This document shows, one piece after another, positions 1-8,266 of a stretch of 64,000 bases of DNA. The notes beneath the pieces were generated by a model that saw only the letters and a program-made list of their open reading frames with translations, was not told the origin of the DNA and made no database searches. This DNA is from Ruminiclostridium sufflavum DSM 19573 (GTDB lineage: Bacteria > Bacillota > Clostridia > Acetivibrionales > DSM-1351). Position 1 is the first letter of the stretch, and every line of letters starts with the position of its first letter. The DNA is taken from contig NZ_QKMR01000001.1 in the NCBI RefSeq assembly GCF_003208175.1, forward strand, positions 40,502-104,501. Reading direction: 5' to 3'. Both the position numbers and the translations under genes were made by a program.

Positions 1-85
1 TTTAGTTGATTATATCGAAGTTGACGGAGAGTTTCTGGATATCCACTTTTCTTTTTGATACTCTCATTACAGAATTAGTTTTACT

Positions 86-937
86 ATGTGTATGGGCTTC
101 GGCTGCAATGCTGCCGGAGTAATAGGCTGCAGAATTATTGATTCTCCCAGAGAAAGATTAATAGCAATTCTTACTAATGTGTTCGTTCCCTGTAACGGAC
201 GTTTTCCCACTCTTATCGCAGTGAGCACTATTTTTATCGGAGGAGCGGCGGGAGGGGCCTTTGATACTGCCGCATCCACACTGGCTCTTACCGGGATAGT
301 AATAATCGGAATCCTCATGACTCTTCTTGTATCAAGGATATTATCGAAAACCATACTAAAGGGTATTCCGTCTTCCTTTACGCTGGAGCTTCCTCCCTAC
401 AGAAAGCCTCAAATTTGCCGGATCATCGTCCGCTCCATACTTGACAGAACATTATTTGTTTTGGGCCGTGCTGTTGTTATCGCAGCGCCCGCAGGTCTGG
501 TTATATGGATAATGGCTAATATAACCGTGGAAAATGTCAGTCTCCTTGCATATGCGGCAAGCTTTCTTGACCCGTTTGCAAAACTTCTGGGACTTGACGG
601 TTATATACTTATGGCATTTATCCTTGGTTTGCCGGCAAATGAAATCGTTATTCCAATACTTATAATGAGCTATATGTCATCCGGCTCTCTTCTCGAGCTT
701 GAGCAGCTATCCGACTTGAAGCAGCTCTTTGTATCGAATGGCTGGACTTGGCTTACAGGTGTTTGCGTAATGCTGTTTTCTCTTATGCACTTCCCTTGCG
801 GTACAACCCTGTGGACAATACGCAAGGAAACAGGAAGTCTCGGCTGGGCCCTTGCTTCCTTTGCCATTCCGACAGCCGCAGGTATTATTATATGCTTTAT
901 TGTTGCAAATACGGTACGTCTTTTAGGCTTGGTTTAG
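86..937 (+). pseudogene. FeoB C-terminal fragment (Gate and FeoB_C region), probably a truncated feoB
   Basis: FeoB is the inner-membrane ferrous iron transporter, normally a cytosolic GTPase domain followed by two Gate domains. Here only the second half is readable. The protein opens at the conserved MGFGCNAAGV of the first Gate domain, continues through ERLIAILTN and FVPCNGRFPTLI, the linker SSFTLELPPYRKP, and a second Gate domain with GLPANEIVIP and NGWTWLTGVC. The same frame is closed by TGA at 56-58, and the other two frames also carry early stops, so the G domain and the start of the first Gate domain cannot be joined to it. Iron transport by this fragment alone is unlikely. It could still be expressed as a membrane protein from ATG 86, but no good ribosome binding site precedes it. 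Recognition as FeoB is firm; pseudogene status is inferred. Confidence 0.6.
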
Positions 938-1056
938 CTTTATGCAGATTCTTCTGATATGACCAATAAATTGATGTTCTGCTCAGCAAAGTGCTTTCAT
1001 ATATTAAATAATATTACACTTTTATAAAGCATACTGAAATACTGAGGAGGCCGCTT

Positions 1057-2247
1057 GTGAAAAGCTTTTTTAAAGGGTTCTTATATTTTATTTTTATATT
1101 TCTGGCTTTTTTATTTATATTTTTCGGAAACAGATATGTACATAACAGCCAGCATTATAAGGGAGTTGTGTATGAAAGGGAGGAAGAGCTGAATCAACTG
1201 ATCTTCGCAAAGGTTATTTCAATTGATAAAACCGCAGAGGATGCTTCCGATAGCTCAAACACCGTTATATATTTCAAAGCCAGAGTTTTCGGAGATAAAG
1301 AAAGCAATGACAAATTGATAACCGGAACACAAGTAATTGATAATTCCGTTAAAAATTCCATACAGGTTTCTCCCGGTGACAAGGTAGTACTCTTCCCTAT
1401 GGATGATGAATTTCTGTTTCAGTATTATTACCGCTTTGATAAGATATCCGTGTTAGGAGGCATATTTGCTGCATTCATCATATTATTGGGCGGGATAAAA
1501 GGAGTCAAAACAATTATTTCTTTGGCTTTGACCTGCTTATCTATATTTTTTGTTTTTATACCCTCTATCGGAAGGGGCTTTAATATTTATCTTTCATCCT
1601 GTATAATTTGCCTGTACATTATTGTCACTACCTTCACCATTATATACGGCTATAACAAGAAAAGCGCTACTGCAGCTTTCAGCTGCCTTATCGGGGCTGC
1701 CTTCTCAGTAATTATCACCTATATCACAGACAAATGGATGCTGCTTACAGGATATATCAATGATGATGCATATATGCTTGGAACTATTCTTGGTATTGAT
1801 AATCTGGATGTAAAGGCCATTATGTTTTCTATGATTACCATAGGTGCGATGGGTGCAATCATGGATGTATCAATGTCAATAGCCTCAGCCTTGTATGAAA
1901 TTAAGCTGAATACCGCCGGCAGTTCCCCATGGGCTCTTTTAAAATCCGGCTTTTCAATTGGCAGGGACATGATGGGAACAATGACAAATACGCTGATACT
2001 TGCCTATATCGGCAGTTCTCTCATAGTTGTCCTGATTTATGCCAATTCTGATTATTCCTTGATGAATCTTTTAAACAAGGAGGAGCTGATATTTGAATTT
2101 TTGCAGTCCTTAATAGGCAGCCTCAGCCTTTTGCTCACAATACCGATTACTGCTGTGGTATGCTCCTTCTTTTTTACAGACAAATATTATAAAGAATGCT
2201 CTCTGAAGAAGCAGCCGGCAGTATCAAGATATCTCGCTAAACTTTAA
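1057..2247 (+). CDS. YibE/F family membrane protein
   Basis: The GTG start at 1057 follows GAGGAGG at 1044-1050 with good spacing. The protein has an N-terminal hydrophobic anchor (about residues 5-25) and an extracytoplasmic segment to about residue 130. A series of membrane helices follows from GGIFAAFIILLGG onward. The pattern IGAMGAIMDVSMSIASAL and the downstream SIGRDMMGTMTNTLILAYIGSS region are characteristic of the YibE/F family. The biochemical role of this family is not established; members are predicted multipass inner-membrane proteins. The 3' end overlaps the convergent P-type ATPase gene by 24 bp, so the two messages would share complementary ends. It may be cotranscribed with the FeoB remnant 119 bp upstream. 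Confidence 0.85.
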   Translation: MKSFFKGFLYFIFIFLAFLFIFFGNRYVHNSQHYKGVVYEREEELNQLIFAKVISIDKTAEDASDSSNTVIYFKARVFGDKESNDKLITGTQVIDNSVKNSIQVSPGDKVVLFPMDDEFLFQYYYRFDKISVLGGIFAAFIILLGGIKGVKTIISLALTCLSIFFVFIPSIGRGFNIYLSSCIICLYIIVTTFTIIYGYNKKSATAAFSCLIGAAFSVIITYITDKWMLLTGYINDDAYMLGTILGIDNLDVKAIMFSMITIGAMGAIMDVSMSIASALYEIKLNTAGSSPWALLKSGFSIGRDMMGTMTNTLILAYIGSSLIVVLIYANSDYSLMNLLNKEELIFEFLQSLIGSLSLLLTIPITAVVCSFFFTDKYYKECSLKKQPAVSRYLAKL

Positions 2248-4128
2248 CAGCCTTGAGCTGTTCAGCAGTACCGAAAATGCGCCGATATTATGAAGGAAGG
2301 CACCCAACAGCGGTGTTACTATTCCTGTTCCCGCAAAAATGAGCATTATAGCACTGATTGATGATGCAATAACCATATTCTGATAAATTATGCTTTTAGT
2401 TTTTCTCGACAAGCCGATTACAAAAGATATTTTCTCAAGCTCATTTCCCATCAGTGCTATATCCGCGCTCTGAACAGCTATATCAGAGCCCATCGCACCC
2501 ATTGCCACTCCCACATCAGACTCCGATAAAGCGAGTGCGTCATTAATCCCGTCACCGACAGCCAGGATTATATTCTTGCCTGCCTTTTCCTTTTTTACAA
2601 TTTCAAGCTTATCTGCCGGAAGGCAATCAGAAAACACATCATCCAAGCCAATTTCATCCTTTATTGCCTCTGCGGCTTCTTTACGATCCCCGGTAACCAG
2701 AACAATCCTGCCAATACCCTTGCCGCGTATTAAATCCACCGCTTCCTTAGCACCTGTACGTATATAATCCGCCAGCAAAATACACCCTAAGACTTTATTT
2801 CTTTCTGCAACCCAGACTACCGGCCCATAGTGAACCGGCTCTTTCGGAAGCTCTAAGCCGCAGCTTTTAAGCCAGTTTCTATTGCCCAGATAAAGCATAC
2901 CCTTGCAGCCCATAGCTGTAACTCCAAGGCCTGCATTTTCCTTGATATCGTCTGCCTTTTCAAAATTCAAATCCTGTGCAGCCCTTATTATAGCTCTTGA
3001 AACGGGATGATTAGACGCCCATGCCACTGATGCAGCCGAACACAAAACCGCCTCCCTTGCGGTATCTCCTACGGGGATAACCTCCTTTAAATCAAGCCTG
3101 CCTGCTGTAAGAGTCCCTGTTTTGTCAAAAATAACTGTTTTTACATCACCAAGAACCTCTAAAAACTTTGAATTTTTAATTAAAATTCCATTTCTGGAGG
3201 CCACTGCAAGGGATGCTATCATTGCCGTAGAGCTTACCAATATCTGAGCGCATGGACATGCTACAACAAATATGGCTATTACCCTGTTCATATCCTGTGT
3301 TAAAAATAAAACTCCTATGGCAATAATTATAATAAGAGGCAGATAATATTCCGAGTACCGTTCAATAATTCTCATAGCAGAGGTTTTTGACTGTTCAGTC
3401 TTTTTCAGCAATTCAACAACCTTGCTCAGCGAAGTTTCGTCAACCTTTTTTGTAACCAATACCTTCAAGGTGCCCTGAATATTTACCGTACCTGCATACA
3501 CCTTGGCACCCGCGCATACATCCTCAGGCACTGTCTCACCTGTCAGAGAGCTTTGATCTATTGACGAATTGCCTTCCGCCACTTCCCCGTCTGCAGGTAT
3601 CATATCTCCGGGTCTTATCAGTATTATATCACCCGGCAGAAGCACTTCAGCTTTTACGGTATGCTCTCCTTCCTGCGTTATCAGACATGCCTCCTCTGCC
3701 TGCAAGGTTTTTAATCCCTCTATTGCAGATTTCGCACCGAGAATACTTCTTTCTTCAAGAAAATGTACAACTGACATTATCAGCGGAATTAAAATTGCAA
3801 TCTGATAATCTCCTTTTGCAATCGAGGCCAGCAGTGCAAGGCTAACCAATTGTTCCATCATATTATACGGACTTTTGCTTATAAAACCCTTCAAAGCATT
3901 CAGGAAAATATTAAAGCTGGCTATAACAGCACCTATAAGCATGATTATTCCGGTGACACTTTCAAATTCAGGGAAACACCAACGATAAATAATTCCCGAA
4001 AGCCATATCATTCCCGCGAATATCATGGTTCCCATACGCAGTGACATTCTTTTTTGCTCTTTATCCGTAAGTGCGGATTCGGTGAACCGCTCAACCTGCT
4101 GTGCTGTTGTTTTCATTGTATTTTTCAT
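2224..4128 (-). CDS. Heavy-metal-translocating P1B-type ATPase without N-terminal metal-binding domain
   Basis: An ATP-driven metal exporter of the cytoplasmic membrane. Family motifs are in order: actuator loop SLTGETVPE (about 194-202), transmembrane CPC metal site ACPCAQ (about 290-295), phosphorylation site DKTGTLT (about 335), the P1B-specific HP dipeptide in SNHPVSRAI (about 374) and hinge GDGINDAL near the end. The start is set at ATG 4128, preceded by AAGGAGAAGGG; an upstream in-frame ATG at 4224 lies inside the preceding gene. No HMA domain or CXXC motif precedes the first helix, unlike most CopA or ZntA proteins, so metal specificity cannot be read. It is the last gene of a minus-strand operon, 37 bp after three SPFH genes, which suggests an SPFH scaffold around the pump. 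That partnership is inferred from context only. Confidence 0.88.
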   Translation of the reverse strand: MKNTMKTTAQQVERFTESALTDKEQKRMSLRMGTMIFAGMIWLSGIIYRWCFPEFESVTGIIMLIGAVIASFNIFLNALKGFISKSPYNMMEQLVSLALLASIAKGDYQIAILIPLIMSVVHFLEERSILGAKSAIEGLKTLQAEEACLITQEGEHTVKAEVLLPGDIILIRPGDMIPADGEVAEGNSSIDQSSLTGETVPEDVCAGAKVYAGTVNIQGTLKVLVTKKVDETSLSKVVELLKKTEQSKTSAMRIIERYSEYYLPLIIIIAIGVLFLTQDMNRVIAIFVVACPCAQILVSSTAMIASLAVASRNGILIKNSKFLEVLGDVKTVIFDKTGTLTAGRLDLKEVIPVGDTAREAVLCSAASVAWASNHPVSRAIIRAAQDLNFEKADDIKENAGLGVTAMGCKGMLYLGNRNWLKSCGLELPKEPVHYGPVVWVAERNKVLGCILLADYIRTGAKEAVDLIRGKGIGRIVLVTGDRKEAAEAIKDEIGLDDVFSDCLPADKLEIVKKEKAGKNIILAVGDGINDALALSESDVGVAMGAMGSDIAVQSADIALMGNELEKISFVIGLSRKTKSIIYQNMVIASSISAIMLIFAGTGIVTPLLGAFLHNIGAFSVLLNSSRLLKFSEIS

Positions 4129-4165
4129 TGTACAGCCCTTCTCCTTATAAGAAAACGTTACTACT

Positions 4166-5116
4166 CTACGGCAGAATAATATTCCCTCCGCTCTCTTCCT
4201 TCGGCACCAAAACTGTGTCTGCAACCTTTTTCATAATATTCTCTACTCTCTCACGGTATAAACGCTCATGCACAATCAAAGGATTTTTTCTGTATTCCTC
4301 TAACACCCCATAGAACTGAGCGACATCCGAATTCGCCTGAGCAACTCTCTCAAGCTTGTAGGAGTTTGCCCCCTGTATCATTGTATCTCGCTCAGCCGTA
4401 GCTTCAGGTATAAGCTTTTCCTTGTACTTTTTTGCTTCCTGTATAAGAGTTTCATTCTTTACATTTGTGCTGGTTACCAAATCAAAGGCCTCCTTGACTT
4501 CTCCCGGAGGCTGCAGGCTTGTAATCTCAAGCGCGACAAGCTGAACTCCTATTCCAATGAGGTCTGCTCTATTTTGGGTTTCTTCCAGAACAGATGCCGC
4601 AAGCTCTTTCTTTTGATCAGTGAGAATCCTGTCAACACTCATTGATGAGATTTCACGTGTCAATGAACAGGTTGCAAGCTCTTTGAGATTTACTGCAGGA
4701 TCTTCAACCTCAAGAGTGTATTTTACGGGATCTGTAATTCTATATTTTAAAACAGCCTCCAAAACTACTATGTTATTGTCACCTGTCAGGGCATATCCTG
4801 TTTGTGTAATATTTCTTATGCTGCCGTAGGTATAAAGGTCATCTATTTTTACCTCCTGAACCTTTTGCACCGGTATACGGATTACCTTGTCAATTAAAAA
4901 CGGCAGGCAGAAATGAATCCCCGGCTGTAATACCTGTTCCGAAGGCATATCTCCTGCCAGCTTTCCAAAACGCAGGACAACCGCCACCTCGCCCGATTGA
5001 ACAAATGTCACTCCTGACAAAAGCACACCGATTATCACAATAACAGATATCAGCTTTATATAAATCGATGAGGCTTTCAAGCTTTGTTCAATTAAGGAAT
5101 TATTTGTTTCATTCAT
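4166..5116 (-). CDS. SPFH/Band 7 domain membrane protein (HflC-like), third of three
   Basis: A single N-terminal membrane helix (SVIVIIGVLLSGVTFVQSGE, about residues 20-40) is followed by a Band 7 domain with AVVLRFGKL, LQPGIHFCLPF and the late segment LEITSLQPPGEVKEAFD. A coiled, Glu/Lys-rich stretch follows (ATAERDTMIQGANSYKLERV). SPFH proteins oligomerise on membranes and modulate proteases or organise microdomains. The start is ATG 5116, after GGAGTGGGGG; an upstream ATG at 5179 lacks a site. It sits 37 bp ahead of the P-type ATPase and about 95 bp after the second SPFH gene. No FtsH protease gene is in the window, so a classical HflKC-FtsH complex cannot be inferred from neighbours. Confidence 0.82.
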   Translation of the reverse strand: MNETNNSLIEQSLKASSIYIKLISVIVIIGVLLSGVTFVQSGEVAVVLRFGKLAGDMPSEQVLQPGIHFCLPFLIDKVIRIPVQKVQEVKIDDLYTYGSIRNITQTGYALTGDNNIVVLEAVLKYRITDPVKYTLEVEDPAVNLKELATCSLTREISSMSVDRILTDQKKELAASVLEETQNRADLIGIGVQLVALEITSLQPPGEVKEAFDLVTSTNVKNETLIQEAKKYKEKLIPEATAERDTMIQGANSYKLERVAQANSDVAQFYGVLEEYRKNPLIVHERLYRERVENIMKKVADTVLVPKEESGGNIILP

Positions 5117-5211
5117 ATTAACCCCCACTCCAAATTTTTGGTTCAAAATATTATGAAGCAACGTGGCAAACCTATGCAAGACAAAGGTATGAAAGCTTTT
5201 TTAAGCCGCAT

Positions 5212-6114
5212 TCACTTTTTGTCATTTAATACATCAAAAGGAGCACTGTCATTTCTGAAAATAACAGTGGCTTTGTCACCTAAAAGCTTTTCCGCAGAAT
5301 CAAGCTTTCGAAGGAAGGAATAAAAATCAGGTTCTTCTTTTTGAGCATCCGCATAGACCTTTGCAGCTTCAAGCTCAGCCTCTCCTTTTATTTTAGCCGC
5401 CTCATTCACTCCCTCTGACTTAAGCTTTGCGGCCTGAACATCAGCCTCGTTTCTGATTATGCTGGCATCCCTTTCTCCCTCGGCCTTTATCTGTTCAACA
5501 TATTTGAGTCTTTCAGAGCGCATCTGTTCAAATACATACTGCATATTTGCCTCCGGCAGCCCCAGCTTCTTCATTCCTATCTGGGTAACCTTTATTCCGT
5601 ATCTGTTTAATGCCTGCTCAGATACATCAGATAAAATCTCGCTCTCAATTTCATCAAGCTTTAATTCGTTCTTATTTGTCGACACCAGTGCTGATAAATT
5701 ATACTTTCCCAGCACACCGTTTTTTGAATTAGTCACAAGGCTGTCCAGATTCGCTTCAGCCGCTTCTCTGCTGGCTGTGCTCTGGAGGAATTTAAGCGCA
5801 TCCTCTATATTCCAGACAACATAAGTCTGTAATATAACATTTTTCTTGTCATTTGTAAGAGTTTCAATAAAGCTGGTATCATAATAATGCTGCCTCCTGT
5901 CAAAGGTATATGCCTTTTCAAAGGGCCATGGAAGCTTAAGATGAAGCCCCGCCTCACGTACAACCTCCTTCGGTGCTCCAAACCTTGTAACAACTACTGT
6001 ATTTCCTTCATACACAATAAAGGAAAACGCGTATACCATTATGCAAAAAACTATCATTCCTCCGATAGTCCAGCGCGCCCATGCTCTGTCAATTTTAATA
6101 TGCTTCTTCTCCAT
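5212..6114 (-). CDS. SPFH domain protein, HflC-like
   Basis: One N-terminal helix (WTIGGMIVFCIMVYAFSFIV, about residues 12-31) is followed by a Band 7 domain with TVVVTRFGAPKEVVREAGLH, LKLPWPFEKAYTFD and a long C-terminal helix rich in Ala/Glu/Lys (AEGERDASIIRNEADVQAAK). This order is typical of HflC, the partner of HflK. The start is ATG 6114, preceded by AGGAGGG, which makes it overlap the 3' end of the upstream HflK-like gene by 20 bp and implies translational coupling. A start at 6153 would deepen the overlap without a better site. Together with the flanking SPFH genes it probably forms a hetero-oligomeric membrane ring; this is inferred from the family. Confidence 0.83.
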   Translation of the reverse strand: MEKKHIKIDRAWARWTIGGMIVFCIMVYAFSFIVYEGNTVVVTRFGAPKEVVREAGLHLKLPWPFEKAYTFDRRQHYYDTSFIETLTNDKKNVILQTYVVWNIEDALKFLQSTASREAAEANLDSLVTNSKNGVLGKYNLSALVSTNKNELKLDEIESEILSDVSEQALNRYGIKVTQIGMKKLGLPEANMQYVFEQMRSERLKYVEQIKAEGERDASIIRNEADVQAAKLKSEGVNEAAKIKGEAELEAAKVYADAQKEEPDFYSFLRKLDSAEKLLGDKATVIFRNDSAPFDVLNDKK

Positions 6115-8011
6115 TGGTTTTCTCTCCCTCCTGCAAATCAGCCTTATGCTCATCGGCCGGATTACAGCTCGAAGCTGTGGCTTCTGTTTTTCTCATGTCA
6201 AACCATAAGCTGCCTTTTTGAAGATTTAAATTTTTATCCAGCAAATATATTTTCTTGTCCGGCAAAATCCTTTCCAAGGTTTCAAGCCACTTCCATTCCA
6301 GATATGCACTCTTGTTAATATGGTAAGCCTTTTGAGCATAGGAATATTTCAAAACATCACCGGTTGCCTGACTCTTACGCATTAAGGACTCGACCCGGGA
6401 AGTCTTAACCATTTCCTCCTTTGCCTTTTCAGCCTTTGGAATTGCAGAACCGGCATACGCTTCGGCATTTGTAACAATTGTTTGTTTTTGAATATCAGCA
6501 CTTACGATTTCCTGATATTGCTCCGCAATTTCAATCGGAGGATGTATACTGATTAATGCAACGTTAGTTACATCAATACCTATCCTCTGTTTTTTGCTTG
6601 TTTCCTGCAGCTTTTGCTTCACCATTTCAGAAAATGATGAACGGTTCAGGCTCAAAAGCTTATCCAGATCTGTAACCACCGTTTCATTAAGCAGTATACG
6701 GTAAGCTTCCGCCTTAAGCCTTTCCTCCGGAGCATCATATTGAAGAATATAGTCATACAGGTTCCCTATTTTGAAATATACCTGCATATTGATTGATACA
6801 AGCTCCTTACCCCCTCCGAGAAGCAGCTTGTATTCCTCCCCGTTATGGTTAGCCGTCCATAAATAATCTCCGCGTTTGCTTGTTTCATAGCCTACGGTAA
6901 AGCTTTTTACTTTATAAACCGGATATGTTTTTACAGTCTGAACAGGCCAAGGCAGTTTAAGATGAATTCCGGGAAGCAAGGGCTGGGTTTTGTCAAGCCT
7001 GCCAAAGCTGAATAAAACTCCCTGCTGTTCAGGATTAATTTGTACAAATGAAGTCATCATCCAAAATAATATTCCCGCTATAAGAGTTATTGTCAGTATA
7101 TTACGTCTGATAAACCTTATTGTCCATGTTGACCTGAAGGAAATGCCCGTATTGTTCTCCATATCTGACATGAGCCTACTCACAGGATTTCCTCCGCTTA
7201 GTAATGCCTGAAGTATATAAAAATTCAGCTCTATGCTCTGTTTGTCCCTTTCGTCGGCAAAATACCTGCCTGCCTGAAACCCAACCTCAGTAAATATAAT
7301 AATAAGCAGCACACAGATAAAATAGCTAAGCCAATGCTCAATTTGTCCAAATTCAAAGCACCCGGCAAGCACAGCCAGTCCGCATATAAGAGATAGCCTC
7401 TGAGAAGCGCTGATAAAGAGTCTTAACATTTTGTACCCATAACCGTCCTCTTCAAATTGCCTGAATAAATTTGAACTGACTAAAAACACAAAAGACATCG
7501 AAAGAACAAATATGCCAATCAGCACAGGAGGCTTGCCTATGTATTCTGCATCCTTTAAATCCATAAATATATTCAGCTCCTTATAAATTAATATAAGTGC
7601 TGTAAACAGCATACACAGAGGATATGTAAATTCACTGAATTTTTTCAATTTTTGTTTTGGGTTCTTTTTCTTAGACTTATTTCCTTTTAAGAAGAAAAGC
7701 TTTTTTGCAGCAGGCTGTTTATTGTCTGCTACAGCATTTGTCAACTGATCTGATTGGTGCGCTTCTTGATTATTATCATTCTTATTTGTGCCGGCGGTAT
7801 CCTTTTCAAGCCGCAGCTCATATTTTCTGTATTGTATTGCCAGTGAAACAAAAACAACAACAGCTATCTGAAAAATCCCAAGCTGGACTATACTGAATAA
7901 AGAATATTTCATTCCAATGCCGATAAACAGCAGGGTCAAAAATAGGAATCCAATCCTGCAGCAAGATAATATCCTTGTGTACTTATCATTTTTTACTTTT
8001 TCCGCAGACAA
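6095..8011 (-). CDS. Large SPFH protein, HflK-like, with extra N-terminal membrane domain
   Basis: TTG start at 8011 follows AGGAGGGGG at about 8 bases. The first roughly 300 residues hold several hydrophobic helices (near residues 18-60, 130-150, 165-190 and 205-245), with a charged Lys-rich loop between them. A further helix near residue 305 leads into a Band 7 domain: QQGVLFSFGRLDKTQPLLPG, LKLPWPVQTV and ALISIHPPIEIAEQYQEIVS. At about 638 residues it is much longer than typical HflK (about 400). The polytopic N-terminal half is the unusual part and may anchor or regulate the complex. It is the first gene of the SPFH-SPFH-SPFH-ATPase operon and overlaps the next gene. HflK likeness is clear for the C-terminal half only. 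Confidence 0.8.
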   Translation of the reverse strand: MSAEKVKNDKYTRILSCCRIGFLFLTLLFIGIGMKYSLFSIVQLGIFQIAVVVFVSLAIQYRKYELRLEKDTAGTNKNDNNQEAHQSDQLTNAVADNKQPAAKKLFFLKGNKSKKKNPKQKLKKFSEFTYPLCMLFTALILIYKELNIFMDLKDAEYIGKPPVLIGIFVLSMSFVFLVSSNLFRQFEEDGYGYKMLRLFISASQRLSLICGLAVLAGCFEFGQIEHWLSYFICVLLIIIFTEVGFQAGRYFADERDKQSIELNFYILQALLSGGNPVSRLMSDMENNTGISFRSTWTIRFIRRNILTITLIAGILFWMMTSFVQINPEQQGVLFSFGRLDKTQPLLPGIHLKLPWPVQTVKTYPVYKVKSFTVGYETSKRGDYLWTANHNGEEYKLLLGGGKELVSINMQVYFKIGNLYDYILQYDAPEERLKAEAYRILLNETVVTDLDKLLSLNRSSFSEMVKQKLQETSKKQRIGIDVTNVALISIHPPIEIAEQYQEIVSADIQKQTIVTNAEAYAGSAIPKAEKAKEEMVKTSRVESLMRKSQATGDVLKYSYAQKAYHINKSAYLEWKWLETLERILPDKKIYLLDKNLNLQKGSLWFDMRKTEATASSCNPADEHKADLQEGEKTNGEEAY

Positions 8012-8151
8012 GCTTTCCCCCTCCTGATATGTTCAATTTAGCACCACTTTTACCCATTATTTTTACATTAATTATTATTTTACTACAATGGAATTAAAGA
8101 TTCAATCAATACCTCTCTTTCCTATTTATCAAAATTTCGACATATTTTGAT

Positions 8152-8204
8152 AAAGCATACTTAAATTATTGACATAAATATATACAATAATCTAAGTATG
8201 CTTT
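8152..8204 (-). terminator. Long hairpin, probable terminator downstream of the isomerase/CoA-ligase gene
   Basis: Arms 8152-8171 and 8185-8204 pair over 20 positions with one mismatch. On the minus strand the stem ends in a short U-rich stretch. It lies 63 bp after the stop of the 8267-10798 gene. A short direct repeat (gtagcctc twice, 8219-8236) sits between. The rest of 8012-8266 is AT-rich with no visible gene. Confidence 0.6.
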
Positions 8205-8266
8205 TAAATTTCACCTTGTAGCCTCTTGTAGCCTCGTGTATATTATTATATTGAGACAATTATACC

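Noticed and set aside
748-957. Alternative-frame reading within the FeoB fragment as a frameshifted continuation
   Set aside because: The FeoB frame runs on with family motifs to its own stop at 937, so the other frame is a shadow.
8219-8236. Short direct repeat gtagcctc as a CRISPR-like or attachment site
   Set aside because: Only two copies with no spacers or adjacent integrase; no CRISPR array or cas gene was seen in the window.
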